A stretch of DNA of 38,466 nt from a bacterium (GCA_028824415.1 JAPPDX010000001.1:1-38466), one strand, 5' to 3'; numbered from the stretch's first letter, positions 1 to 8,644 are shown. The notes: generated from the sequence alone by a model not told the origin. Made by a program: numbers and translations.

Positions 1-715
1 AGCCGACCCCCGAGGTGGCGCCGAACCATTCCACGATCAGCAGGCTGTTCCAGCCGGTCATGAAGGCCAGGCGCAGGCCGGTGAAGGCGCTGGCACGGGT
101 ACCGCCGAGCAGCAGATGGCTCAGCCGCCGACCCGCCGGCACGCCGAACGAGCGACTCATCTCGATGAGGCCGGGGTCGACGCTGCGCACACCGGCGCTG
201 AGGTTGATCGCCATGAACGGCACGGCGGTGAGGACCACGGCCAGGATGGGGCCCGACGAGGACAGGCCGAACCACAGCGAGGCCAGGAACGCCCACACCA
301 CCGCAGGCAGTGCCAGCAGCACCAGCACGGTGTCGTTGAACAGCCCGCGGGCCCAGCGGGAGGCGCCGATCGCCAGCCCGAGCACGGCCCCGGCGGGGAT
401 GCCGATCACGAGGCCGATGGCGTAGCGCTGCAGGCTGAGACTCAGCGGGCCCCAGAACTCCCCGGTCAGTGCCCCGCCGTGGGAGCCACCGGTGATCTCG
501 GTGATCATGAAGCGGACGATCTCGTCGATGCCCGGCACCCGGGTGTTGGTCCAGGTGACCCACTGCCAGATGAACAGCAGCACCCCGAGGGCCAGCAGAC
601 GGATGAACCAGGGCCGCCGCAAGAGGCCGCGCGCCGTCAGCGGGCCCTTGGCGACGGGTTGGGCGTCCTGCTGGCGGAGGCCGGGAAGTCCCTGGTAGGC
701 GTGTATCTCGCTCAT
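1..715 (-). CDS. ABC transporter permease, NitT/TauT (SsuC-like) type, 3' end outside window
   Basis: Inner-membrane permease of a nitrate/sulfonate/taurine-like ABC importer. The first 238 residues are visible and the reading frame stays open to the window edge. A cytoplasmic N-terminus is followed by a first membrane segment (LLALGVLLFIWQWV, about residues 40-55), a periplasmic loop, then further hydrophobic segments and the permease coupling-loop region (residues from PFMAINLSAGVRSVDPGLIEMSRSFG). The ATG at 715 overlaps the stop of the upstream permease in an ATGA junction, so the two are very likely translated together and may form a heterodimeric channel. No ATPase gene for this system is inside the window; it may follow beyond the left edge. 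The family is clear, the substrate is not. Confidence 0.85.
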   Translation of the reverse strand, partial: MSEIHAYQGLPGLRQQDAQPVAKGPLTARGLLRRPWFIRLLALGVLLFIWQWVTWTNTRVPGIDEIVRFMITEITGGSHGGALTGEFWGPLSLSLQRYAIGLVIGIPAGAVLGLAIGASRWARGLFNDTVLVLLALPAVVWAFLASLWFGLSSSGPILAVVLTAVPFMAINLSAGVRSVDPGLIEMSRSFGVPAGRRLSHLLLGGTRASAFTGLRLAFMTGWNSLLIVEWFGATSGVG

Positions 716-1557
716 AGCGTCGTTCCCACCTCCGGGGTGCGCCAGCGCGAGAGCCGACGCTCGATCTGTCGGAAGATGAGGTTCTCGATCAGCAGCATGA
801 TCACGATGAACAGCACGGCCCAGGCGAGCATGCCGCGGATGTCGTAGCTCTCGAAGCTGCGGCGGATCTGGAAGCCGATCCCCTCGGAGGCGGCGAAGAC
901 CTCGGTCAGGAGTTCCATACGCCAGGCAACGGCGAACGCCAGGCGGGCGCCGCTGAGGATCGACAGCAGCGAGGACGGCACGAGGATGCCGGTGATGATC
1001 TGCGACCGGGTCCGGCCGAACGACTCGCTCATCACGATGAGCCGGCGGTCCACGCCGGTGAGGCCCTGCGCGAGGTTCATCGTGATGTACGGCGTCGCCA
1101 CCAGCATGGCGTTGACGATGGGACCCATCGGCGAGATTCCCAGCACGATCAGCGAGAGAATGGCGAAACTCACCGTCGGCACACTGACGATGAACAGCAG
1201 CAGGCTGCCAAGCAGGCGCCGCCACCACGTGCTGTAGGCGATCAGCAGCCCCAGACCGACACTCAACACCAGTGCAAGCAGGAACCCCGCCACGACCCGC
1301 AGGATGCTGGCCTGGACGTTGGTGCTGAAGTCGCGGGTGGTGAGCACATTCCACGCCTCGGTCACCACGATGTGCGGCTGCGGCAGCTGCTGGGGCGTGA
1401 AGACGAAGCGCGCCACCAGGTACCACACGGCGACGAAGACGACCCAGCCGGCAACGACGCTGAGGCGGTAGGCCCAGCGGGCCCACACGGCCCGGCGCAA
1501 CTCCTTGACCGAGAGTTCCGAGACGCTCTCGGGGGTGATGGTGGTTGCCGTGGACAC
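712..1557 (-). CDS. ABC transporter permease, NitT/TauT (SsuC-like) type
   Basis: 281-residue inner-membrane permease of the same NitT/TauT family as its downstream neighbour. It has an N-terminal membrane segment (LSVVAGWVVFVAVWYLVARFV, about 32-52), a long periplasmic loop, then five or so further segments. The coupling-loop region reads YITMNLAQGLTGVDRRLIVMSESFGRTRSQ, which matches the equivalent region of the partial permease (NLSAGVRSVDPGLIEMSRSFG), so the two are paralogues. It starts 2 bases after the upstream binding-protein gene and ends in an ATGA overlap with the next permease. This indicates one operon in which two different permease subunits are encoded. Substrate unknown. Confidence 0.88.
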   Translation of the reverse strand: MSTATTITPESVSELSVKELRRAVWARWAYRLSVVAGWVVFVAVWYLVARFVFTPQQLPQPHIVVTEAWNVLTTRDFSTNVQASILRVVAGFLLALVLSVGLGLLIAYSTWWRRLLGSLLLFIVSVPTVSFAILSLIVLGISPMGPIVNAMLVATPYITMNLAQGLTGVDRRLIVMSESFGRTRSQIITGILVPSSLLSILSGARLAFAVAWRMELLTEVFAASEGIGFQIRRSFESYDIRGMLAWAVLFIVIMLLIENLIFRQIERRLSRWRTPEVGTTL

Positions 1558-1559
1558 GT

Positions 1560-2699
1560 CTAACCTCCCGACCCGTCAGCGGGTGCGTCGCTTCCCGGTG
1601 GCTGGACGATGTAGATCTCCGGTGCGGTCGCGTCCGCGGGCACCAGCCCGAGGTCTCGCAGCCGGTGGAACGCGAACTTGTGCGTCTCGGCCTCCTGGTC
1701 GCTGATGTAGACCGAGCGCACGATCCAGTCGTGCGCCGCGACGTAGTCCGCCAGCCAGGCGATCTCGGCGTCGCTCTCGACCGAGAAGTGATGCGGGTAG
1801 TCGGCCACGATCTGCGCCTTGTTCTCGCTCCAGGCGGTCACGCCCTCCTGCCAGAGGCTGAGCAGGGCGTCGACGGCGTGCTGGTTGGCGGCGTACCACG
1901 CCTTGTCGGTGACGAACGCGTCGGCGATGGCCACGAGCCCCGCTCCCAGGTCCTCGCCGGCGAGTCCGCCGGTGGTGTGGAGTTCCGCGGCCGACTTGCC
2001 GTCGTAGAGAGCCCGGAGCCGTCCGGAGGCGAGGAACGGCACGCTGTAGTCGGGCGTGCAGACGCAGGCGTCGACATCGCCGCGCATCACCAGGTCGGCG
2101 ACGCTGGCCGGCTCGACGGTCACGAGATCGAAGTCGGGGCTGTCCTGGCTGAAATCCAGGCCGTAACGCGCCTCGGCGATGAGACCCCACAGCAGCGTGG
2201 AGGCCAGCGAGCTCTCCACGGCGATGCGCCGTTCCACGAGGTCCTCGAGGTTCTCGGCCCGCGAGGTCCGCCGCACCGCCAGGATGCTGCGATCGGTGGT
2301 GTACTTGCCGATGATCACCGGGTCTCGCCCGGGTTCCTCGGTGAACTTGGGCACGTCGAGGGCGTTGATGAGAACCACGTCGGCGTGCCCGCCGGCGAAG
2401 GCGGCGAACTGGTCGAAGGCGTTGGAGGCCTCGATGCGCACGTTGTGGCTCTGCTCCCAGGCGGCGCGGGCGCCGGAGTCCTCCAGCCATTGCCAGATCG
2501 GGTCGGGCGCCAGCGCCAGCCGGATGACGGCGGGCTCCGCGGAGGCCCGCTGAGGCTCAGCCGCCACCCCGGCGACGGTCGTTGCGGTGGACAGGTTGGA
2601 GACCCCATCTCCCCCACCGGCGCCGCAGGCGGACGCCACCAGCGTCGCCGCCAGCGCGGTCGACAGCACGGCTCTCGGGACGCGGCGATCGGTCTTCAC
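1560..2699 (-). CDS. NMT1/THI5- or SsuA-like solute-binding lipoprotein
   Basis: 379-residue extracytoplasmic binding protein. The signal peptide ends in a lipobox (ALAATLVASAC, Cys near residue 25), so it is probably anchored as a lipoprotein. The mature part has the features of the NMT1/SsuA fold: an early ligand-pocket segment, NAFDQFAAFAGGHADVVLIN (a region that scores presence of substrate in NitT/TauT binding proteins), then ENLEDLVERRIAVESSLAS. The GTG start at 2699 has a GGAG about 8 bases upstream and lies 4 bases after the previous gene's stop. It directly precedes the two NitT/TauT permeases, so it is their likely binding protein. Possible ligands of this family include nitrate, alkylsulfonates, taurine and thiamine-pyrimidine precursors; nothing here decides between them. 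Confidence 0.85.
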   Translation of the reverse strand: MKTDRRVPRAVLSTALAATLVASACGAGGGDGVSNLSTATTVAGVAAEPQRASAEPAVIRLALAPDPIWQWLEDSGARAAWEQSHNVRIEASNAFDQFAAFAGGHADVVLINALDVPKFTEEPGRDPVIIGKYTTDRSILAVRRTSRAENLEDLVERRIAVESSLASTLLWGLIAEARYGLDFSQDSPDFDLVTVEPASVADLVMRGDVDACVCTPDYSVPFLASGRLRALYDGKSAAELHTTGGLAGEDLGAGLVAIADAFVTDKAWYAANQHAVDALLSLWQEGVTAWSENKAQIVADYPHHFSVESDAEIAWLADYVAAHDWIVRSVYISDQEAETHKFAFHRLRDLGLVPADATAPEIYIVQPPGSDAPADGSGG

Positions 2700-2703
2700 G
2701 TCA

Positions 2704-4350
2704 CTACTCCGGCTCTGTCTCGTGGGTTGCGTGGGCCTCCAGGGCTTCCGCGTCGACGAACCAGTCGGTCAGGGGGCGCATGCATCCCCAGTCGTTGAGC
2801 ACGCAGGTGGGATCGGCGCTGAGCACCCGGAAGCTGTCCGAGCCGTAGGGGTCGCCGTCGGTGAAGTGCAGGTGCTGACCGTGGGCGGTCACGTACTTGG
2901 TCTCCTGCAGCTCGGCCAGGAAGGCCTCCCGGGTCAGCGGTCCGCTCACCCGCGAGGCGGCACTGAACACCACGTCGAGGTAGTCGCAGGTTGCGGTGAG
3001 CAGGCTCCAGGCGTCGGTGTGGTAGCGGTGGCTGAAGGGCTCGGCGGCGGTCCCGGTGTTGCGCAGGCTGAGGCAACCCCGGTCGAGCCCGTCGATGGGA
3101 TCGTCGGCCGCCCGCCGGGAACTGATCTGCACGAGATTCTGTCCCTGCGCCTCGGGGGCGTCGGTCAGCACGATCAGCGAGAACTGCGAGTCGTTGGTGA
3201 TCCACCTGGGGTGCCAGCCGATCGTCTCGGCGGCGCGCATGAGGCTGCGCACCGAGTCCCAGGAGGCGGTCGCCACGACGGTGTTGACGCCGGCGTCTCG
3301 CATGGCGGTGGCGGTCGAGATGAATTGCTGCCGCACGGCGGCGAGCAGTTCGCCCAACTCCGGCGGCATCGCTCCGACGGCGCCCGCGAAGACGCTGTCG
3401 TCGGGGTGGAAGAGGCGACCACCGGCAGCGCGGAACTGCTCCTCGATGACCACCACCGCGGTGCCGTACAGCGCCGCCGGGACGCCCGCCGAGGTGACCA
3501 CGTTCAGCCCGAGGTCGCCGCTCACGTGCTCGAACGTGGCCTGCATCGAGGCCGCAGTGGCGTCCTCGGCGTAGAGCAGGCCGATGCCGTCGTCGCTGCC
3601 GAGCACGCCGGCATTCACGGCGGTCCGCAGACCGTTGTCGAGCAGGAACTCCTCCGATCCGTGGTCGACGACCAACAGTCCGGCGGTCTGGGCGAAGAAC
3701 GCCTCGGGGAACTGGGCGTAGAGCCCCACGGTCGGGATCTGCCCCGCGAGGGTCAGGCAGCCGGCGATGTCCTGGCTGAGACCGAAGCCGAACAGCACGA
3801 GCGGCTCCTGCTGGGGCAGTTCGGCGCAGATGGCACCGATCTCCTCGGCTGGATTGGTGAAGCCGTACTCGTAGAACGCGAACTCGAAGCAGTTGCCGTT
3901 GATGCCGCCGAAGCTGTTGACCTGGTTGATGTAGGCGTCGAAGGTGCGGTCGAAGGAGTCGAAGACCAGCGCGCCGAGGCCGATCTCGCCGAGGCGGTTC
4001 ACGTCGGGGGTGACGACGGCGATCTTGTGGGTCTCGGGCGCACCGGGGGTGCCCGGTGCGGGGCACGGCTCGCCGGCCTGCAGGGTGCCGCCGGCGGCGC
4101 TGATCCCTTCCCCGGGTCGGGAGGCCAGTGCCGCGGCATTGTCCTCGGCTATCTGCTCGGGGACGGTGACGGTGACTCCGGCCTGCTGCGCCCCGGGCGA
4201 GCCGTCTTCCCCGCTGCCGCAGGCGGCCGCCAGGATGCCGATGGCACCGAGGCCGGCCAACGCGATGAGCGCGCGCCGGTTCCGGGGCGCGCCCGTCCGA
4301 ATTCGTCCCGGTGCGCGCCGCGTCGGCAGTGCTGGCTTCTCGGGTGTCAT
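2704..4350 (-). CDS. Branched-chain amino acid-type (LivK-like, type 1) solute-binding lipoprotein
   Basis: 548-residue periplasmic-binding-protein-like protein. The N-terminus is basic, followed by a hydrophobic stretch and lipobox (LGAIGILAAAC, Cys near residue 45). The mature protein shows the type-1 fold pattern: THKIAVVTPDVN as the first strand, then GALVFDSFDRTFDAYINQVNSFGGING, where family members place a ligand-binding helix, and a second lobe starting NTVVATASWDSVRSLMRAA. It is longer than typical LivK proteins (about 370-400 residues). Its ATG overlaps the LysM gene's TGA by one base (TGATG), and its stop lies 4 bases before the NMT1-like gene. This is a different binding-protein class from its downstream neighbour, so it may be a sensor or an accessory receptor rather than the transporter's main binding protein. 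That role is inference. Confidence 0.8.
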   Translation of the reverse strand: MTPEKPALPTRRAPGRIRTGAPRNRRALIALAGLGAIGILAAACGSGEDGSPGAQQAGVTVTVPEQIAEDNAAALASRPGEGISAAGGTLQAGEPCPAPGTPGAPETHKIAVVTPDVNRLGEIGLGALVFDSFDRTFDAYINQVNSFGGINGNCFEFAFYEYGFTNPAEEIGAICAELPQQEPLVLFGFGLSQDIAGCLTLAGQIPTVGLYAQFPEAFFAQTAGLLVVDHGSEEFLLDNGLRTAVNAGVLGSDDGIGLLYAEDATAASMQATFEHVSGDLGLNVVTSAGVPAALYGTAVVVIEEQFRAAGGRLFHPDDSVFAGAVGAMPPELGELLAAVRQQFISTATAMRDAGVNTVVATASWDSVRSLMRAAETIGWHPRWITNDSQFSLIVLTDAPEAQGQNLVQISSRRAADDPIDGLDRGCLSLRNTGTAAEPFSHRYHTDAWSLLTATCDYLDVVFSAASRVSGPLTREAFLAELQETKYVTAHGQHLHFTDGDPYGSDSFRVLSADPTCVLNDWGCMRPLTDWFVDAEALEAHATHETEPE

Positions 4351-6863
4351 CAGTACCTCGAGGTCGTGTGCGTCTCGTCGGCGGCATCACTGAGGAGGTA
4401 CGTGAGTTCCGGCCTCATGGCCTGCATGGCGACGATGTTCACGGCGATGGGATGCACGACGGCTCGGGAGTCCTCGTCGACGTGGACGCGCCAGGGCCAG
4501 CGGGCGGCCGGCGAAGACGTGGCACCGACGAGAACGAGCCGCGATCCGGGTGTGGTTGCGATCTGACCGGCACGCTGGAAGAGCAGGTCGTTGCCGGGTC
4601 CGACCACGAGAACGTCGATGGAGCCCGCCCCGGAGTGCCCCGGTGAGTGCGCGGTGGAGAGCAGGTGCTCGAGTTGGGGCGAGTCGAAGCTGGTGGTATG
4701 GATGCGCTCCCAGCCCGGCCCGACGGGGGAGCTGACGCCGACGGTGACGATGCGGATGTCGCCGGCGAGCGGCGACGAGCCGAGCGTCTCGACGATGGAC
4801 GTGAGCAGGCTGGCCGTCGGGTTGCCGGGACCCGAGACGGCGAGGCAGCCGATCTCCTCGATGTTCAGCAGGAGCGGGCCTTCGGCCGTGTCGCCGATGG
4901 GCACCAGGGCGGGGCACAGCGAGGGCCCGCGGCCGACCGCGTCGAGTTGCTCGACCGTGATGCCGCGAGGCAGTTCGAGGACGTAGCCCCCCGTCGCGAC
5001 CTGCCAGCCTTCGGGTGCTTCGACAGGCTGGTCGAGCAGCACTTCGAAGCCGTACGTGCCGACGCGCACGCAGACGACGCGGGGCTTCGGCTTCAGTTGG
5101 GCGACGGTCACCGCCCGCAGATGGCGCATCGCCGCCTCGATGAGGCGCAGCGAATCCATGCGGGCGGTCTGCTCGAGGGACAACTCGAGCGGGTCGGGCT
5201 CCGCACCGGCCCGCCTGGACCCGCGACGGCGGAGCCTGCCCAGCTGCCAGAGCATCATGGCGTCACCGATCGCGGTGCCGGCGAGGGCGCGCTGGGAGGA
5301 CGCGACGACCTCCTCCACCGGAAGCTCGGCCGACGGGGTCGCGCCGGTCAGCGACGGCATGAAGGCCGGCAGCGGTGCATCCTCGCCCCCTTCGTGCACT
5401 GTCGCCGGGGGTTCAATGGGGCCGAGGTCGGGCATTCGGGGCACCGGCTCGAACCCGGGCGCGAGCGTGGTCGGCGGCTCGTAGCGGTATGGAGCCTGCG
5501 GCTCGTGCGTCGGAACGTCGGGAGGTGGCGCCGCAACAGGTGGCGGCGCAACGGGTGGCGGCGCCGCCGATGTCGGGGGAGGTGCCTCGTGAGTGGGGAC
5601 GGGGGGCGTCGGAATCGGCACCTCGTAGCCCGGGATCGTGAGGGCATCCGCAGGCGCGGGCGCCTGCGCCGCGGCGGCGTACTGCTCGGGCTCGGGGGGA
5701 GGCTCATCGGTCGCGACGGCGTCGGGCAGATCGACCGGCGGCTCCCCTACCGCCGGCTCCTCCGGTGCCGGCTCCTCGATCGCGGGCTCCTCGGATGACA
5801 CTTCGGCAGCCGGCTGATCCGGTTCGGGCGGTGTCTCGGGGTCAACCTCTGGCGCAACAGCCGGCGGCTCGGGATCGACCGGTTCGGGGACCTCCGGTTC
5901 AGCCAACTCCGGCTCGAGCAGAGCCTCGGCCTCCACCTCCGGCACATCAGCCGGCGGCTTGGGATCGACCGGTTCGGGGACCTCCGGTTCAGCAAGCTCC
6001 GGCTCGAGCGGGACCTCGGCGTCCGCCTCGGGCACACCCGCCGGCGGCTGGGGTTCGACCGGTTCAGCCGCCTCCGGCTCGGCGGGCTCCGGTTCGGGGG
6101 GGGCGCCGGGCGGCTGTGCCGCCGGCAGTATGGGCGGCTTGATTAATGGCTCGCCGGACTCCCCCAGCGCCTGCGGCGCGGCGGGGCCCATGTCGAGGTG
6201 CTGGGCACCGCTGGTGAGACCCCGCCAGAAAGGCACGACCTCCTCCGGGGACGGTTCACGTCCCCAAGCGGTGTAGAGGAACTTCTCGGCGAGAGTCCAC
6301 AGGTAGACGGGGTCCGGCCGACCCCACGGCAGCGGGTCACCGGGGAGGGCGAGCGAGCTTCCGATCGGCAGGACCGTGTCGGGCTCGGCATCGGCTATCC
6401 CGGGATAGGCGGCATTGAGCGACCGGAGTTCCTGCCAGCGCGACGGCGTGTTGAGGAACTGGGCGGCGACGCTGCGGAGCGTGTCGTCGGCCCGGGTCAT
6501 GTAGTACGCCCGGATCGGGATGATCATCGGCGGGTCGAGCGCCGGTTGCGTTGTCGAGTCGTGGAGGAACGGATGCTGTGGCACCGGCGCCGTCTCCACC
6601 GGCACCTCCTGGCGGCGCTCGACCGGCGGTGATTGGCGCTCGATGGTCACCTGCACCGAGGGTTCCTCGTAGGAGACCTCAGGACCGTCCGATGGCAGTG
6701 CCAAGTCCTGGAAGTCATCGGAGACGGGGCTCTCGAAGATCGGTGACACGCCGTGGTACCAGAGCTCCTCCGCGCCTTTCTTTCGACGTCTGGCGCGTCT
6801 TGCAGACCGATCTCCATCGGCCTCGTGGCGCCGGCCTCGACCACCCTTCATACGCAGTTTCAT
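4350..6863 (-). CDS. LysM-domain protein with long Pro/Glu-rich region, Tad-locus associated
   Basis: 837-residue protein. Residues 1-30 are strongly basic (Arg/Lys-rich). A LysM-like module lies at about 115-175 (YYMTRADDTLRSVAAQFLN ... LPIGSSLALPG). Residues about 240-510 are a low-complexity Pro/Glu region built partly from a 30-residue repeat. The C-terminal 300 residues look folded and contain LLLNIEEIGCLAVSGPG followed by strand-turn-strand motifs (RIVTVGV, DVLVVGPG, RLVLVGATSS). As I recall, actinobacterial Tad loci often contain a large LysM protein with membrane segments and a C-terminal BTAD regulatory domain; the C-terminal part here resembles the region before BTAD, but I see neither BTAD nor membrane segments. 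No signal peptide is visible. It probably belongs to the pilus locus; function unproven. ATG at 6863; ends in a TGATG overlap with the binding-protein gene. Confidence 0.75.
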   Translation of the reverse strand: MKLRMKGGRGRRHEADGDRSARRARRRKKGAEELWYHGVSPIFESPVSDDFQDLALPSDGPEVSYEEPSVQVTIERQSPPVERRQEVPVETAPVPQHPFLHDSTTQPALDPPMIIPIRAYYMTRADDTLRSVAAQFLNTPSRWQELRSLNAAYPGIADAEPDTVLPIGSSLALPGDPLPWGRPDPVYLWTLAEKFLYTAWGREPSPEEVVPFWRGLTSGAQHLDMGPAAPQALGESGEPLIKPPILPAAQPPGAPPEPEPAEPEAAEPVEPQPPAGVPEADAEVPLEPELAEPEVPEPVDPKPPADVPEVEAEALLEPELAEPEVPEPVDPEPPAVAPEVDPETPPEPDQPAAEVSSEEPAIEEPAPEEPAVGEPPVDLPDAVATDEPPPEPEQYAAAAQAPAPADALTIPGYEVPIPTPPVPTHEAPPPTSAAPPPVAPPPVAAPPPDVPTHEPQAPYRYEPPTTLAPGFEPVPRMPDLGPIEPPATVHEGGEDAPLPAFMPSLTGATPSAELPVEEVVASSQRALAGTAIGDAMMLWQLGRLRRRGSRRAGAEPDPLELSLEQTARMDSLRLIEAAMRHLRAVTVAQLKPKPRVVCVRVGTYGFEVLLDQPVEAPEGWQVATGGYVLELPRGITVEQLDAVGRGPSLCPALVPIGDTAEGPLLLNIEEIGCLAVSGPGNPTASLLTSIVETLGSSPLAGDIRIVTVGVSSPVGPGWERIHTTSFDSPQLEHLLSTAHSPGHSGAGSIDVLVVGPGNDLLFQRAGQIATTPGSRLVLVGATSSPAARWPWRVHVDEDSRAVVHPIAVNIVAMQAMRPELTYLLSDAADETHTTSRY
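5851..6100 (-). repeat. 90-bp coding tandem repeat in the LysM gene
   Basis: Nearly three copies of a 90-bp unit starting at 5851, 5941 and 6031. The first two share long identical runs, for example GGGATCGACCGGTTCGGGGA at 5871 and 5961. Each unit encodes about 30 residues around the core PEVPEPVDP. The length is a multiple of three, so copy-number change keeps the frame. Confidence 0.9.
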
Positions 6864-7165
6864 GAGCGCGCTAATCTACTGCTCATGACACTATTTCCAA
6901 CACCTATACTACTTAGCGATCCCGACCAAGTCCGATCTGTCAGTCCGAGGAACGAGACCGACCGGCTGACCACACGCTCGAGATGTCGCGTCGTTATGTC
7001 GTGCGAGAGACTCCGATCTGTGCCGATTTGCAGCATGGCTACTCAACCTCCTGTCGGTGCAACACAAGAAGGGGCATGGATGCGGATACTTCGAGGATTC
7101 TTCGGTTGAGGATCCCGTACTTCATGTTGCGCCATGCCCTCCGCTCGCAGATCAGCAACATTCCC
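6864..7165. promoter_or_regulatory. 302-bp spacer between the TadG-like and LysM genes, likely promoter region
   Basis: No convincing gene is seen here. The stretch is clearly lower in GC than its surroundings. Close to the LysM ATG (minus strand) there is a TATAGG at 6908-6903, with CTTGGT about 16 bases upstream as a weak -35 candidate. The plus-strand text CCAACACCTATACTA at 6897-6911 contains two short motifs (CCAACACCTA, CTATACTA) that recur in the spacer at the head of the Tad operon (15081-15104). This suggests separate transcription of the LysM gene with shared control. Confidence 0.45.
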
Positions 7166-7648
7166 CTACAAGGGACACTCGCCGAGGTACTTGAGCTCGC
7201 TCGGGCTGTCGTCGGGGAGAACCAAGTACGCCTCGGCGGCTGCGGTGGCCTCGATCGGCTGCCGGTTGCGAAGCACGCGCAGCGTGGAACGGAAGGCGTA
7301 CCCGCTTTCGACGGTGACCTGTACCCGGCTGCCGACGCAATCCAGGGAAGCGAGCTGGACCGCTTCCCCGTAGATGAGGGGATCCGTCCGGAGTCGGTCT
7401 CCGGCGGCGAGTTCGGCATCGGCGACGGTTCCGCCGCTGGCGATCGTCGCCGCCGCCACGCGTGCGGCCTCGTTGGCGGCGTGCAGGGCGTCCTGGCGCG
7501 CCGCGGTGAGGCGGGGGGCGTCGTAGGCGATCCCCCCGAGGAACAGCATCGCCGCCGCGATGATCGCGATGAACGGTGCGAAGGCCCCCCGCTCGTCGCG
7601 GCGGGACCAAAGGTTGAGAGGCCGCCGGGAGCGACAGCGGGACTGCAC
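7166..7648 (-). CDS. TadG-like pilus assembly protein (N-terminal membrane anchor, no vWA domain)
   Basis: 160-residue protein. A basic N-terminus is followed by DERGAFAPFIAIIAAAMLFLGGIAYDAPR (about residues 18-46), the pattern of Flp-pilus TadE/TadG proteins: an acidic-Arg-Gly box leading into one membrane helix. The helix is followed by an Ala-rich amphipathic stretch (ARQDALHAANEAARVAAATIA) and a small extracytoplasmic domain with two cysteines. Full TadG proteins carry a long von Willebrand A domain; that is missing here, so this is a short pseudopilin-like form. The GTG at 7648 follows the upstream stop by one base. It is the last gene before the 302-bp spacer, completing a set of three minor pilin-like genes in a row. 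Confidence 0.75.
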   Translation of the reverse strand: MQSRCRSRRPLNLWSRRDERGAFAPFIAIIAAAMLFLGGIAYDAPRLTAARQDALHAANEAARVAAATIASGGTVADAELAAGDRLRTDPLIYGEAVQLASLDCVGSRVQVTVESGYAFRSTLRVLRNRQPIEATAAAEAYLVLPDDSPSELKYLGECPL

Positions 7649-7649
7649 G

Positions 7650-8165
7650 TCACCCGCCCGAACGGGCCCGGAACGGATCGATCGAGGCTGTCCCGACGGC
7701 GGTCCGGCTCACGTTGACTCCTGGCAGGCCGACACCGCCGAGGACCTCCGGGGGAACCCTGCAGGTCACGATGACGTGCACACTCCCTCCCGGGGGCACG
7801 GGAGCCCGCTGGTCGCTCAGCAGCGGATCGCTGATTATCGGCACGTCGTTGCCCTCGACATCGGTGAAGATCGTCGTGCTGTCGGCGACGACGTCGTTGT
7901 TGCAATGGATGCGGTTGGAGGCCGCAGCGCTCTCCGCCGCCAGACCGGCGTGCACCACGGCTTCGGCGCTGTCGGTGTAGTGGCAGCAAAGTGCCGCTGA
8001 CCTGGCCAATCGGTTGGCAGTGCTCTGCAGCGCCTGCTCGATCCGGGCCGAGCCGGTCAGCATCGACAGCGAGACGATCACGAGCATGAGCGGGACGAAC
8101 ATGATCGCCATCCCGATGGCGGTGCCCGAGCCGGTCTCGTCTCGCCGACACTTGCCGCTCAGCAT
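7650..8165 (-). CDS. TadE-like minor pilin
   Basis: 171 residues from the ATG at 8165. The N-terminus KCRRDETGSGTAIGMAIMFVPLMLVIVSLSML has the TadE pattern: a charged/Gly processing-like box, then one hydrophobic helix, then an Ala/Gln-rich amphipathic segment (ARIEQALQSTANRLARSAAL). The extracytoplasmic part has several cysteines (CCHY, IHC, TCRV), which could form disulphides outside the cell. I prefer the start at 8165 because it overlaps the upstream stop by a few bases, giving translational coupling. A longer start at 8222 is possible but would overlap far more. It likely serves as a minor pseudopilin of the Tad machine. Confidence 0.75.
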   Translation of the reverse strand: MLSGKCRRDETGSGTAIGMAIMFVPLMLVIVSLSMLTGSARIEQALQSTANRLARSAALCCHYTDSAEAVVHAGLAAESAAASNRIHCNNDVVADSTTIFTDVEGNDVPIISDPLLSDQRAPVPPGGSVHVIVTCRVPPEVLGGVGLPGVNVSRTAVGTASIDPFRARSGG

Positions 8166-8644
8166 TGCCAGGCATCGGCTGCTGTCAACAGGTGCGCCGG
8201 CACGTCGTCGAGTGGGCCGCACGCCCGGGCCGTGAGGTGCAGCTCGCCGAACAGCGGCGAATTGAACCCCCCGAAGGCGATCGCCGTCACCGAGCCACGC
8301 TCCGCTTCGACGATCACCACCGGAGTCCGGGTCTCGGCAGCCGCCGCCGAAGCGCCCGCCAGCGCCAGTCGCGCCGCCACGACGCCCTCGTTCTCACGAG
8401 CGTCCGGCGCCGCCGCCTGCGCGGCACTGACCGCAGCGTCCGCCGCCGACTGCACCGCCGTCCGAGCCATCGCCACAAGAACCACGTGCAACCCGATCAT
8501 GATCGTGAGGAGCACCCCGACGAAAAGGATCGCAACAGGCAGCGCCTCACCGCGCGGACTACCACACCTGATCTTCCACGCACGCATCCGGGGCCACTCG
8601 ACACACAACACGGGGCCTAGTCCCCGGCGGCGGAGTCCCCACAT
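8159..8644 (-). CDS. TadE-like minor pilin or pilus-associated membrane protein
   Basis: 161 residues from the ATG at 8644; an ATG at 8587 (MRAWKIRCGS) is an alternative. The key segment SPRGEALPVAILFVGVLLTIMIGLHVVLVAMARTAVQSAADAAV shows a Gly-Glu box followed by a membrane helix and an Ala-rich heptad-like stretch, as in TadE-family proteins. The remainder is a short extracytoplasmic domain with two cysteines near the C-terminus. It overlaps the next TadE-like gene. The Glu right before the helix could act like the pilin Glu5 that aids assembly; this is inference from family knowledge. Confidence 0.7.
   Translation of the reverse strand: MWGLRRRGLGPVLCVEWPRMRAWKIRCGSPRGEALPVAILFVGVLLTIMIGLHVVLVAMARTAVQSAADAAVSAAQAAAPDARENEGVVAARLALAGASAAAAETRTPVVIVEAERGSVTAIAFGGFNSPLFGELHLTARACGPLDDVPAHLLTAADAWQC

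Noticed and set aside
1..4350. Complete ABC importer
   Set aside because: No ATPase gene is present in this part, so the system is incomplete within the window.
2587..4566. Long plus-strand open frame (659 residues) opposite the two lipoprotein genes
   Set aside because: Low-complexity Gly/Val/Arg composition, no domain pattern. The minus strand has real lipobox and binding-protein motifs. It is an antisense shadow of high-GC DNA.
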